A DNA stretch of 64,000 nucleotides. Source: Sphingobacteriales bacterium 44-15 (GTDB taxonomy: Bacteria; Bacteroidota; Bacteroidia; Chitinophagales; Chitinophagaceae). Position numbers and translations under genes: made by a program. Shown in pieces: positions 26,875 through 36,354 of this stretch. The stretch is from positions 101,088-165,087 of the forward strand of contig MKWG01000022.1 in the NCBI GenBank assembly GCA_001899685.1, in the 5' to 3' direction. The notes under the pieces were generated by a model, which worked only from the letters and a program-made list of their open reading frames with translations, was not told the DNA's origin and made no database searches. How positions within the stretch are numbered: position 1 is the first letter of the stretch; each line of letters begins with the position of its first letter.

Positions 26875-28305
26875 TTAGTAGCCGGGGTTCTGATCCAGCA
26901 CCGGATCCATTGCCTTGTTATAGTTAATTTCCCCAACAGGTATCGGCCAGAGCAACATACTTTCTGCCATATCAATACCTGTTGTCTCTTTGATGAATTT
27001 TTTAGCCTGACCTGTTCTCACAAGATCCATCCAGCGCTTACATTCAAATATGGTTTCATACCCTTTTTCTCTGAAAACGAGCTGAAAAAATGATTCCTCG
27101 TCGTAGTCGGCTATATTAAAATCAACCGGAGAAGGCTGCAGTGAATTATAACCATAAGCCCTTCTGTGAACCATATTCAGGTATTCCACTGCATCCGTGG
27201 TAGGCCCGCCCGCTGCGCGGTTGGCGGCTTCGGCATAGATGAGCAATACTTCGGCATACCGGTAGATCGGCCAGTCGTTTGAAGCGTTTGTTGTACCGTT
27301 GGGATCAATGAATTTTTTCCCGAGATAAGTATTATTGCCAAGCCCTATATCCCAATGGTAAAAATCATGTTGCTTGCGAAAATCATTATCGTCCCAGTTT
27401 TTATAAAAGATATTATCACTGGTAGTATAAAAAGCAAAATAATTAGCGCCGTATGGCTTATAACCCGAGCCCGAAATATGGAAAAAATTCATGATGCTCC
27501 ATCCTACCTGGTCATTATATTTAAAGTAAAATATTTCTTCCGGCGTTGTCAGCACATCGGCGCCGAAGAGCTTCTCAAAATCATCCGGCTGTGCCACTTC
27601 TACGAGAGAGAACTTACCTGAGTTAATGACTTCCTTTGCCTTATCCCTCGCCTCTGGCCAACGCTTGAGGTTCAGGTATACATCAGAAAGCAGGGTTTTG
27701 GCGACCCATTTTGACGCGCAGCCCAGCATACGGGGGGCGTCAGGCAGGTTTTGCTCAGCATAAGTCAGATCATCAATGATAAGATCATATACTTCCGTAA
27801 CTGGATTACGACCTATATCAATAATATCCATGTTCGTATCAATGCGAAGCGGAACGGCGCCCCATATACGTACAAGAAAGAAATAACTTAATGCACGCAC
27901 AAACCTTGCTTCACCTATGAACCGTGACTTTTCTTCGGCGGTTGTCTTCGTACCGTTCGGTGTGTTCCTAATAACAAGATTAGCATTGCGTACAGCCAGA
28001 TAAAGCTGATCCCACACCTTGTCCATATTGGAAATATTGGCAGTACTGTATCCGTTGTATGCCTCTATCGCTGCAAGGCTGCCTTTTCCATACACATTAT
28101 CTGCACAACTTTCAAATAACGTATAATAAGAATCAAATGGCTGTGCCTGTAGTGGATAGTATGCTGCATTGGCCGCTGCTGCCACTTCGGCGGCAGTATT
28201 ATAGAAGGTCTCTGTGGCGATGGCTTTTGGCTTTTCTTCAAGTGCTTTCCTGCATCCTCCAAGTAAAAAAAATGCCGGCAGTATACATAATATTATATAT
28301 TTCAT
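26875..28305 (-). CDS. SusD/RagB-type lipoprotein, locus 2
   Basis: A 476-residue lipoprotein (MKYIILCILPAFFLLGGC, Cys18). SusD features: F-Y-N-T-A-A-E-V-A-A-A-A-N-A-A-Y near residue 40, G-E-A-R-F-V-R-A-L-S-Y-F-F-L-V-R-I-W-G-A-V-P-L near residue 130, and the terminal block F-R-E-K-G-Y-E-T-I-F-E-C-K-R-W-M-D-L-V-R-T-G, ending D-Q-N-P-G-Y. It starts 12 bp after susC and is the surface substrate-binding partner of that receptor. The protein is shorter than the locus 1 SusD and only distantly similar, which suggests a different ligand. Confidence 0.94.
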   Translation of the reverse strand: MKYIILCILPAFFLLGGCRKALEEKPKAIATETFYNTAAEVAAAANAAYYPLQAQPFDSYYTLFESCADNVYGKGSLAAIEAYNGYSTANISNMDKVWDQLYLAVRNANLVIRNTPNGTKTTAEEKSRFIGEARFVRALSYFFLVRIWGAVPLRIDTNMDIIDIGRNPVTEVYDLIIDDLTYAEQNLPDAPRMLGCASKWVAKTLLSDVYLNLKRWPEARDKAKEVINSGKFSLVEVAQPDDFEKLFGADVLTTPEEIFYFKYNDQVGWSIMNFFHISGSGYKPYGANYFAFYTTSDNIFYKNWDDNDFRKQHDFYHWDIGLGNNTYLGKKFIDPNGTTNASNDWPIYRYAEVLLIYAEAANRAAGGPTTDAVEYLNMVHRRAYGYNSLQPSPVDFNIADYDEESFFQLVFREKGYETIFECKRWMDLVRTGQAKKFIKETTGIDMAESMLLWPIPVGEINYNKAMDPVLDQNPGY

Positions 28306-28317
28306 AATGAAATTGCT

Positions 28318-31300
28318 TTAGAATGTTAGATTAAGTCCGACTGTAATACCCTTGTAAACAGGATAAGAATAGTAATCAATACCCTGGTTGATGGAATTGC
28401 TCCCTCCATTGGTATTGACATCAGGATCCCACCAGGGGTAAGTGGTCAGCGTGATCAGGTTTTGACCGCTCACAAAAACCTGGCCTTTATTCAGCCATTT
28501 AATATTGATCCTGTCAACAGGCAAATTATAAGAGAGCTTTATGGTTTTCAGGCGGAGGTAGGAGCCGTCATACACAAAGTTGTCTGCCATTCTTGTTGAG
28601 AAGGTCTTGTCAATGTAAGGATACTTGGCATCGGTATTATCCGGCGACCAGTGGTTATACAGCACTTCTCTTAAAGCATTATATCCCTGGTAATACTTAT
28701 AATTTTGATTAAGTATTCCGAATGCAAAAATGTCGTTCCCTTTGGTTCCCTGTATAAAAAGATCCAGTGAGAAATTTTTCCAGGAAAAGTTAGAGGTAAA
28801 CCCATAAATAAAATCAGGATTAGGATCCCCGATCCAGGTTTTATCATCTACCGTAATAGAACCGTCCTTATTATTGTCTTTATAGGTGTAACGTCCCTGT
28901 GCGTCAAAGCCCTCTAACTGGTAGCCGTAAAATGCACTGATGGAATGACCTTCTCTCAGCAGGTTCACATAATCATTGGCAACGTTCAGGCTATATACTG
29001 TTCCCGGGATATCCTGCCCGTCATAGAGCTTCACCACTTTACTTTTGTTGAAAGATACAGTGGTACCGATATCCCATTTGAAATTACCGTTAAGAATATT
29101 GGCATCCACCTGTAATTCCACGCCTTTATTGCGGATAGATCCGATATTCCGCACCGTTGTGGTATATCCTACGGATCGGGGCAACTGCACAGTGTTAAGA
29201 AGATCCCTTGTATTTTTTACATAATAATCGGCAGTTAACCGCAACCGGTTTTTGAAAAAGCCGATATCCAGCCCGATATCAGTTTGTGCGGTGGTTTCCC
29301 ATTTCAGACCGGCAGGAAGCCGGGTGCCCGGTGCAAAATACGTATACAGCGCATCGTTAAAGGGCGCTTTGCCGGATGAAAGCATATCAAGTGTATAATA
29401 GGGATCAATAGCGGTGCTTCCGGTTTCCCCGTATCCTATCCTCAGCTTGGCATCGGAAACAAATGAAACTTCTTTCATGAACGATTCCTCGGAGAAGCGC
29501 CAGGCAAGCGCTCCGGATGGGAAATACCCCCATTTGTTCCCGGTGCTGTATCGTGATGAACCGTCTGCCCGGAAACTTATAGTTGCAAGATATTTGTTCT
29601 GGTAGGTATAATTAAGACGACCCAGGTAGGATAATAATGTCCACTGGGAATAAGATGAACCGGGAGTATTAAAAATCGTAGCCGCACCAAGATTAGAAGT
29701 TTCAGTTACATCACTGAGGAAACCGGATCCTGAAGCAGATACGCTTTTGGTAGTATAGCGCTCATAAGTGAACCCTGCCGTAGCCGATATATTATGGTCG
29801 TTATTGAACGTTTTATTGTAGGTGATAATATTGTCGCTGTTGACATGTAAAACATTGCTGGTGCTAATACTTGCACTACCCGAAGAAGTGGGATATCCGA
29901 CACCGGTATAACTATCCGAACGGGAGTCGGTGTTGGTCGCATTCCCTGATATTCTTACGGCAAGCCCTTCAACCGGTCTCAGCGTAAATGCAAGATTAGC
30001 CATCACTCTGTTGGCGACCTGCTTATTAGAAACCTCGTTGATATAAGCTTTTGGATTAATGATGTCATCCGGACCGAATGGATAAAGTTCGTTGAGGAGC
30101 GTATAAGATCCGTCAGCGCGGTAGGGACCTGCAGTAGGGGCTGCTGTAAGCGCTGCCAGCAGAACGGTCCGGCTGTCGCTGGTAGGATTATTGTCAGTAC
30201 GTCCGAGGATCGCATTATAGGAAACGGATATTTTCCTGCTGATATCGTGATTGACGCTTGCCCTGAGCACAATCCTGCGGTAATCACTGTTTTCTATGAT
30301 CCCTTCCTGGTTCAGGTAGCTGGAGCCTACTGAAAATTGCGTTTTTTCATTACCGCCGCTGACATTCAATGAATGATCATGTACCAGGGCCTGGCGGAAG
30401 ATCACATCCTGCCAATCGGTGCCTTTGCCAAAGCTTTCGATATCACTTTGTGAGAAAAAGTCTCTCCCCTGTGTATTATTCCAGAAAATATTATAAAATG
30501 TTGCATACTCCTTCGCATCCATCAGGTCAAGTTTTTTGCGGATATGCTGAAACCCAAGGCTGCTGTTCACTTCCACCCTGGTTGCGCCGGCCTTTCCCTT
30601 TTTTGTGGTGACGAGGATCACACCATTTGCGCCGCGGGAACCATATATAGCAGTCGCCGAAGCGTCCTTAAGGATCTCTATGCGGTCGATATCCGATGTA
30701 TTCAGCAACGATTGATCACCCGGGAACCCGTCTATGATCCACAGAGGATCATTACTTCCCTGTATGGAATTTGTGCCCCTGATGCGGATTTGCATTGCTG
30801 ATCCCGGGGCGCCGGAATTTTGTTGAACAAAAACACCTGCTGCCCGGCCCTGTAATGCCTGGGCAATACTGGAAGTGGGAAAAGCGGTAAGCTCACTACT
30901 TTTCACAGATGAAACCGAGCCGGTCAGATCACTTTTTTTGCGCGTGCCGTAACCGATCACCACTGTTTCGTTCAATGTACTTACCACCACTTCCAGGCGT
31001 ACATTCAATCCGTTAGCGATCCTGTCCTTGTTGATCATGAATTCCCTCGTATCAAAACCAACAAAAGATATTTCAAGCACTTCTCCTTCTGATGCTTCTA
31101 TGGAAAACCGGCCTTCGGCATCCGTGGTTGTCGAACGGTTGGTTTTCTTCACCAGGACGGTTGCCCCCGACAAAACTTCTCCCTGTGAAGACCTGACGAT
31201 CCCCTTTACAATAGGTGGAGCAGCGTCTTCGGCACGGGCAGGTAAAGGTTCCTTTTGTTTTTCTCCGTTGCCCGGAGAAATAAAGATGCTTTTTACGCCC

Positions 31301-31632
31301 ATTTCATATTTCAGCGGCTGTTCTCTGAATACTTCCTTAAGAAAAAGCCCGAGCCGGAGATTATCAGCCCTGATGGAAACAGGTTTCGCATTGTTCAATA
31401 TCCCTTCCCGGTACAGGAAAACATAACCGGTTTGCTGTTCAATAGCGGTCATTACCTGTTGAAGGGGCACATTTTTTCCTGAAAATGTGACGCTTTGGGA
31501 AATGCCTTCGGCATACACATTAAGGAAGGCGGTTGTTAATAGTAGAATCGTTAGTTTCATGACAAGCAGGATCTTGGTTAAGGATCGGCATTGCCGGATA
31601 TACCGGCCGCCGCAAAGAGTCGTTTTTTCCAT
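28318..31632 (-). CDS. SusC/RagA-type TonB-dependent receptor with STN domain, locus 2
   Basis: An 1104-residue protein: N-terminal extension with a second Met at residue 25 (MKLTILLLTTAFLNVYA, ATG at 31560), STN domain (about 47-118), carboxypeptidase-D-like domain (about 140-212), TonB box E-T-V-V-I-G-Y-G (about 222), plug with A-N-G-V-I-L-V-T-T-K-K-G, and barrel ending G-L-N-L-T-F. The STN domain makes it a signal transducer for the FecR/sigma pair just upstream (120 bp gap). It imports a glycan with the following SusD. ATG 31632 gives a 24-residue basic pre-extension like those in the other two SusC genes here; the downstream ATG is an equally possible start. Confidence 0.95.
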   Translation of the reverse strand: MEKTTLCGGRYIRQCRSLTKILLVMKLTILLLTTAFLNVYAEGISQSVTFSGKNVPLQQVMTAIEQQTGYVFLYREGILNNAKPVSIRADNLRLGLFLKEVFREQPLKYEMGVKSIFISPGNGEKQKEPLPARAEDAAPPIVKGIVRSSQGEVLSGATVLVKKTNRSTTTDAEGRFSIEASEGEVLEISFVGFDTREFMINKDRIANGLNVRLEVVVSTLNETVVIGYGTRKKSDLTGSVSSVKSSELTAFPTSSIAQALQGRAAGVFVQQNSGAPGSAMQIRIRGTNSIQGSNDPLWIIDGFPGDQSLLNTSDIDRIEILKDASATAIYGSRGANGVILVTTKKGKAGATRVEVNSSLGFQHIRKKLDLMDAKEYATFYNIFWNNTQGRDFFSQSDIESFGKGTDWQDVIFRQALVHDHSLNVSGGNEKTQFSVGSSYLNQEGIIENSDYRRIVLRASVNHDISRKISVSYNAILGRTDNNPTSDSRTVLLAALTAAPTAGPYRADGSYTLLNELYPFGPDDIINPKAYINEVSNKQVANRVMANLAFTLRPVEGLAVRISGNATNTDSRSDSYTGVGYPTSSGSASISTSNVLHVNSDNIITYNKTFNNDHNISATAGFTYERYTTKSVSASGSGFLSDVTETSNLGAATIFNTPGSSYSQWTLLSYLGRLNYTYQNKYLATISFRADGSSRYSTGNKWGYFPSGALAWRFSEESFMKEVSFVSDAKLRIGYGETGSTAIDPYYTLDMLSSGKAPFNDALYTYFAPGTRLPAGLKWETTAQTDIGLDIGFFKNRLRLTADYYVKNTRDLLNTVQLPRSVGYTTTVRNIGSIRNKGVELQVDANILNGNFKWDIGTTVSFNKSKVVKLYDGQDIPGTVYSLNVANDYVNLLREGHSISAFYGYQLEGFDAQGRYTYKDNNKDGSITVDDKTWIGDPNPDFIYGFTSNFSWKNFSLDLFIQGTKGNDIFAFGILNQNYKYYQGYNALREVLYNHWSPDNTDAKYPYIDKTFSTRMADNFVYDGSYLRLKTIKLSYNLPVDRINIKWLNKGQVFVSGQNLITLTTYPWWDPDVNTNGGSNSINQGIDYYSYPVYKGITVGLNLTF

Positions 31633-31752
31633 ACTTTTGCAATGTTTAGATGATTAAAGAATAGTCCTCGACAGACATTTTTTGGTTACCTGACACAGGC
31701 CGGCAATGTTGTAGCATTACCGGCTTTATTTTTAGATAATAAGTGCATGATC

Positions 31753-33006
31753 TTATTTGTGCTGCTGAACAGTAAGTGTTTTGCCCTCCATCCTGAATGC
31801 AAGACCTGACCCTTCCAGGAAATTCAAAACAGTTGAGAGACGTTCATTTCTGTACATCTTACCTTTGAACCTGATCTCGGGAAGATTCCCCTGCAATACC
31901 ACTTTTATATCATACCATCTTTCCAGTTGCCGCATCAGTTCGGAAAGGTCAACTTGCTCAAAGTTGAAAAATCCGTTCTTCCAGGCCATAACCTGTTCCA
32001 CATCCACGTTTTTTTCCAGAGTTATCTTATCTGTGATTATTGCCTGTTGCCCGGGTAGTAAAATACCCGTTTCACCCCCCTTTTTAACGCTTACTTTTCC
32101 TTCCAGCAGGGTGGTTTTGACAGATGGTTCGTTGGAATAAGCATTGATATTAAAATGTGTGCCGAGCACTTCAACGGTTGATTCCTTATTCACCTGCACG
32201 ATAAAAGGTCTGGCTGCATCCCTGGCCACTTCAAAATAGACCTCACCGGTAATGCTCAACCTGCGCTCAGCTTTATTGAAACGGGTTGGAAAAGTCATAG
32301 AGGATGCTGCATTCAGCCAGACCCCGGAGCCATCAGGCAACGTAAGGGCATACTGACCTGCATTAGGTGTTGTAATTGTATTATAAGAGACCGGCGCATC
32401 TGCCGCTGCCGGATTATCCTGATCTTCCTGGTATTTCAGTGCGCCGTCCGGAAGCTTCAGAATAGAGATGTCACCCTGCCGGCCAATCTGTCCTTCGGCA
32501 ACATTGTCCAGTACAATCTTACTGCCATCTGCCAGTGTAAGAACGGCCTTGTCTCTTCCCGGAAGAATGTCATTAGCGGCATCAACCACATCAGCTTTGT
32601 TCAGAGGTTTTTTATCAGAAGTAGTTACCCGGAAAATAAAAGCTGCACCTGCCAGGAAGACTATTGCAGCCGCATAGCGTAGCCATTTGCGGGAGAACAG
32701 CCTGCGGGAACGCAGCATAATGACATTATCATTTTCAGCAGAAGGTGGAACAGTTCCGGACCTGGCGGAATCTGCCGGTATATTATGTTCCAGGAGTTTT
32801 TTGCGGATTTTCAGATCAGAAGCTTCCAGTTTCCTGATCCGTTGTGGCAGTTGATCATCATGCAGCAGCCGTAATGCACGGGCTGCCAGCTCAGGGAAAT
32901 CTATCTTCCATTGCTCCAGCTCCTGTATTTCCTGCTTGCTCAGGCAAGAATGTCGTTCCTGCATCAGAAGCGAAACGATTCGTTCAAAGTCTTTGTAAGA
33001 ATTCAT
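31753..33006 (-). CDS. FecR-type anti-sigma factor, locus 2
   Basis: A 417-residue protein from ATG 33006 (MNSYKDFERIVSLLMQE). The frame is open to an upstream ATG at 33096, but those 30 residues look non-family and would overlap the sigma gene by 8 bp. Cytoplasmic N-terminus, membrane helix (about 105-125, YAAAIVFLAGAAFIF), FecR domain (ALTLPDGSGVWLNAASSMTF, RRLSITGEVYFEVARDA, STVEVLGTHFNINAY) and DUF4974 tail (DLSELMRQLERWYDIKVVL). It should hold and release the locus 2 sigma factor in response to the SusC STN domain. Confidence 0.92.
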   Translation of the reverse strand: MNSYKDFERIVSLLMQERHSCLSKQEIQELEQWKIDFPELAARALRLLHDDQLPQRIRKLEASDLKIRKKLLEHNIPADSARSGTVPPSAENDNVIMLRSRRLFSRKWLRYAAAIVFLAGAAFIFRVTTSDKKPLNKADVVDAANDILPGRDKAVLTLADGSKIVLDNVAEGQIGRQGDISILKLPDGALKYQEDQDNPAAADAPVSYNTITTPNAGQYALTLPDGSGVWLNAASSMTFPTRFNKAERRLSITGEVYFEVARDAARPFIVQVNKESTVEVLGTHFNINAYSNEPSVKTTLLEGKVSVKKGGETGILLPGQQAIITDKITLEKNVDVEQVMAWKNGFFNFEQVDLSELMRQLERWYDIKVVLQGNLPEIRFKGKMYRNERLSTVLNFLEGSGLAFRMEGKTLTVQQHK

Positions 33007-33088
33007 ATGGCAATACTTACCCTGATAAGCGTTCGGAGTGCCTGAATGTGGCGGAAAAAATGCAGTTTTTTTTAAATACCCCGAAAAG

Positions 33089-33697
33089 TTAAACAATGGT
33101 ATTACCAGATATGATGAGCAGTATCAATAATTCCCAGTCAAATCCCTTGAAAACTTTACGGAGGTACCGGAGCGCTTCAGTTTTTCTTCTCCTTACAGAA
33201 GAGGCAGTGATCCCCAGCAATTGAGCGATTTCCGGGTTGCTTAGTCCATCAAAAAATGCCAGATTGAATACCGTTTTAGAATGAAGAGGTAATTTTTCAA
33301 GCTCCATTTTTACCCTTCTCAATATTTCCGCTTCAAGAAATATTTCCTCGTAGAAAAGTTGTTCCTGCTGTTGTTCAGAGAGATACAGCAGTTCGTTCCT
33401 TGCATTTGTCTGCCTTTTTAATTGCCTGTAGCGGTCAATGCATTTATGATGTGCAACCTTCCGGAGAAAGCTGATCAGTTGACCCATCTGCGAAAAAATA
33501 AGATTTCCCTTCCAGAGCTCAATAAAAGCCTCTGTGGTCGCATCTTCAGCGATATCCTTGTCACCTCCTGTGATTTTTTCTGCATACAACAAAACAGAGG
33601 TGTACAATCGCTCATATACCTGGACAAACGCTTTTTCATTCCTCTGTTCAAGCCTTTGCAACAATGCAGACTCGCTCTCTGAGATATGGTCATTCAC
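33089..33697 (-). CDS. ECF RNA polymerase sigma factor, locus 2
   Basis: A 202-residue ECF sigma factor starting at GTG (33695-33697); a TAG lies three codons upstream, so no ATG is available. Region 2 (AFVQVYERLYTSVLLYAEKI, then AEDATTEAFIELWKG) and region 4 (LPLHSKTVFNLAFFDGLSN, PEIAQLLGITASSVRRRKTE) are clear. After region 4 comes an unusual hydrophobic tail (F-D-W-E-L-L-I-L-L-I-I-S-G-N-T-I-V). Such tails recur on Bacteroidota FecR-linked sigma factors and could touch the membrane or the anti-sigma factor. It is the first gene of the sigma-fecR-susC-susD unit. Confidence 0.92.
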   Translation of the reverse strand: MNDHISESESALLQRLEQRNEKAFVQVYERLYTSVLLYAEKITGGDKDIAEDATTEAFIELWKGNLIFSQMGQLISFLRKVAHHKCIDRYRQLKRQTNARNELLYLSEQQQEQLFYEEIFLEAEILRRVKMELEKLPLHSKTVFNLAFFDGLSNPEIAQLLGITASSVRRRKTEALRYLRKVFKGFDWELLILLIISGNTIV

Positions 33698-33982
33698 ATC
33701 AAGACTCTATTTGCCTGCAATTATAAGAAAAACGCGGTATATAATTTTTTGAGGATTGCTTTCGGGAATAATACTCGTAATTATAAGACACCAGAAACTA
33801 TTAAATCAGCAATTTACACATGATTAAACCCGGAGAAATACAGCAAGAGGCAGGATAAGTTGAGTCCGCGGCCAGCAGATCGAAAAAGACTATATCCTCT
33901 CCCGGATATTAAAAGATGTGCCTTTATGTGAGCAGCTTTTGAAAATTATTGTGTTCAAAGGCTCTACCGTATGCAGTATATT

Positions 33983-35566
33983 TTAATAAGTTTCAATTAT
34001 ATACTGAGTCTTAACACAACCTTTTTCATCGGAAACCGTATAAAGCATTTTGCCACCACGAGGTGTTACTGAGATCTCCCTGCTTTTTTGCCCACCGGGT
34101 TTCCAGTTATATTGATCACTTTCAAATGGCGCCGTAAGTATAAGTTCTGATCCTTTTTTGACTTTTATCTTTTTAAAGGGATTAACCTCTTTCATCATGG
34201 TGAACTGATCTAAAATAGCGCCGTTTTCAGTAATCCATTTCAGATCAAGCCGGTTTCCATTTATTTCCAGCATACATGCGCCGGTAAGAATACCTTCGGA
34301 ATACACCATGGCATCGTGTGGAAAAGAAGCCTGGAACCGGCCGGCCTGGCCCGCAGAACCACTTACTACGTATACCGTCCCCTGGTTTTTTCCCGGTTCT
34401 TTTATATATGGACATGAATTATTGCTGCCATCGTAAGTGCCGGTAGACTGGCTCAGGTTATGAACCGCAGGATTGAAAGACACTTCATCTCCATAATAAC
34501 CTTTCATCAGTTTTGATCTTTCATATACGTGGCTATGACCACACAACACAAGGTCCACATTGTAACGCTCGAGAATAGGAAGAAAATTTTCTCTTATAGC
34601 AATCAATTCTTTTTCCTTGTCTGAATTGTGGTTGCCCATCGTGTAAGGCGGGTGATGCCAATAAGCAACAATCCATTCTTTATTCTGGTTCGCCTCCAGG
34701 TCTTTTTTCATCCATTGAACCTGCGGACCTAATGTATCGGACATCCGGAACAACCCTTCGTCTTTTCCATATGAATCAAGTGAGAGGAAATGAATATTGC
34801 CAAGGTCAAAAGAATAAAATGCTTTATTATTAGATGGAACGCCACCGGACTCGCCGTCAACCGGCATCGAAAAATTGTGGAAATATGCTATTTCATGCGA
34901 TTTTTGAGCATACGCAATGGAAAATTCAGCATCGTGGTAATCGTGGTTGCCAGGCGATGGGAATAAGGGATATTTTGCAAGATAATCCTGTTGATAGACA
35001 TCGAAAAAATTTTGCTGGTATTCGGCGTCTTCTCCTTTCTTGTAAGCGTTGTCGCCCAGCAGAAGCCAGCAATTCATATAATTGTCGCCAAGATATTTAG
35101 TGAGTGCATCTCTTACTTTAAATTGTTCAACGCCATTGGTACCACAATCGCCAAACACACCGATCCGGTATTTGCCCTTTGCTCCAACGGGCGGAAGAGT
35201 ATAGAAATAATTTTCAGCTCCCCATTGCAAAGTATCCTTTACACCGCCAATAGAATAATAATACTTAGTACCAGGGCGAAGTCCCGAAACCCGGACGATG
35301 TGCTCCGTTTTTAAAATAGAATCGATCACAATTGTTTCCAGTTTCTGCGGACGCTCTCCTATCCGCACACAACTCCGTGCAAGAGCGTTTGTACGCCAAC
35401 GAATGACCATACTGGTAGGTGCTGCATTTTGCAGATAAGGGCCGCGCACCAGTTGTGGTTTGGGTAGTTGCAAAGAAGAGGTTGGTTTAGAGGCAGATTG
35501 CTGATGCTGGCCAAAGACCAAAACTGTAGCCATGCAAAAGGCAATTATAATAATAATGGATCGCAT
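33983..35566 (-). CDS. secreted purple-acid-phosphatase-like metallophosphoesterase
   Basis: A 527-residue protein with signal peptide (about 1-20). A fibronectin-like PAP N-terminal domain (about 38-122; LVRGPYLQNAAPTSMVIRW) precedes the calcineurin-like metallophosphatase domain. All metal-binding motifs are present: G-D-C-G (139-142), G-D-N-A-Y (171-175), G-N-H-D (206-209), H-H-P-P (304-307) and G-H-S-H-V-Y-E-R (343-350). The last about 65 residues resemble the short Ig/PKD-like repeats of Bacteroidota secreted proteins (YNWKPGG...YTVSDEKGC). It would release phosphate from phosphomonoesters in the periplasm or at the surface. It is the last gene of the locus 3 minus-strand series, 55 bp after the decarboxylase gene. 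Confidence 0.9.
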   Translation of the reverse strand: MRSIIIIIAFCMATVLVFGQHQQSASKPTSSLQLPKPQLVRGPYLQNAAPTSMVIRWRTNALARSCVRIGERPQKLETIVIDSILKTEHIVRVSGLRPGTKYYYSIGGVKDTLQWGAENYFYTLPPVGAKGKYRIGVFGDCGTNGVEQFKVRDALTKYLGDNYMNCWLLLGDNAYKKGEDAEYQQNFFDVYQQDYLAKYPLFPSPGNHDYHDAEFSIAYAQKSHEIAYFHNFSMPVDGESGGVPSNNKAFYSFDLGNIHFLSLDSYGKDEGLFRMSDTLGPQVQWMKKDLEANQNKEWIVAYWHHPPYTMGNHNSDKEKELIAIRENFLPILERYNVDLVLCGHSHVYERSKLMKGYYGDEVSFNPAVHNLSQSTGTYDGSNNSCPYIKEPGKNQGTVYVVSGSAGQAGRFQASFPHDAMVYSEGILTGACMLEINGNRLDLKWITENGAILDQFTMMKEVNPFKKIKVKKGSELILTAPFESDQYNWKPGGQKSREISVTPRGGKMLYTVSDEKGCVKTQYIIETY

Positions 35567-35621
35567 ATTGGTAGAACAATTAATTTAAAAATGAAGAGTG
35601 ATTTAATCCCCGATCGCAGTC

Positions 35622-36320
35622 CTACAATTCTGCTACATCGTAGGAGTGAATCTTTTTGCAAATCAAACGCAGTGAGCTTTCCAGATCGCCATCCGCAGTT
35701 TTAAAAGCATCGGCATCTATGGTAAGAGGGGCGCCTAAAACAACCATAGGTGCACCATAAGCCGGGCAGCGGATAGCCTGCTCAAGCGTCAATCCACCAA
35801 CAGCCTGTACCGGAATACTGACCGCCTCTACCACTTCCCGGAGCTGATCTAAGGGACCTGGCATTTTATGACCCTGCGCAGCCAGCCCGCGACGTTCATC
35901 GTAACCAATATGATGGATAATGTAATGGCAGCCTAATGCTTCGAGTTGTCGGGCTGCAGCAATCATATCTTTGCAACCAAGATTATCTCCCATTACTTTT
36001 ATTCCAAAATCTTTGCCTGCCTGCACAACGCATTTAACCGTTTCTTCATGCGCTCTTGCCATTACTACCACATGTGTAGCGCCTGCCCTGGCCATCATCT
36101 CTGCTTCAAGATAACCTCCGTCCATCGTTTTAAGATCTGCTACGATCGGAATGCCGGGGAAAGACTTCCTTAATTGCCGTACACCGTGCAGGCCTTCTGC
36201 CAGAATTAGCGGCGTGCCTGCCTCCAGCCAGTCAACACCTGCCCGCAATGCGAGGGCGGCTGTTTCAAGCGCTTCGTCAATATTCGTCAGGTCTAATGAT
36301 ATCTGTACTATAGGCTTCAT
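35622..36320 (-). CDS. KGPDC/HPS-type decarboxylase of the OMP-decarboxylase superfamily
   Basis: A 232-residue cytoplasmic TIM-barrel. The start is ATG 36320 (MKPIVQISLDLTN): the longer open frame would run into the neighbouring gene. The D-x-K-x-x-D catalytic motif is A-D-L-K-T-M-D-G-G (D62, K64, D67), preceded by W-L-E-A-G-T-P-L-I (E33), the pattern of 3-keto-L-gulonate-6-phosphate decarboxylase and 3-hexulose-6-phosphate synthase. The phosphate-binding end reads V-Q-A-V-G-G-L-T near residue 180. These enzymes decarboxylate or condense sugar phosphates. In locus 3 it would be the intracellular step after import. Which of the two reactions it carries out cannot be told from sequence. Confidence 0.85.
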   Translation of the reverse strand: MKPIVQISLDLTNIDEALETAALALRAGVDWLEAGTPLILAEGLHGVRQLRKSFPGIPIVADLKTMDGGYLEAEMMARAGATHVVVMARAHEETVKCVVQAGKDFGIKVMGDNLGCKDMIAAARQLEALGCHYIIHHIGYDERRGLAAQGHKMPGPLDQLREVVEAVSIPVQAVGGLTLEQAIRCPAYGAPMVVLGAPLTIDADAFKTADGDLESSLRLICKKIHSYDVAEL

Positions 36321-36354
36321 CAATATTTTTTTAATAGTGTAAGATTGGTGATTG

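Noticed and set aside
33983-34180. Type IX secretion C-terminal domain on the metallophosphoesterase
   Set aside because: The terminal region looks like an Ig/PKD-like repeat, but the conserved sorting-signal pattern is not evident, so no secretion route beyond Sec is claimed.
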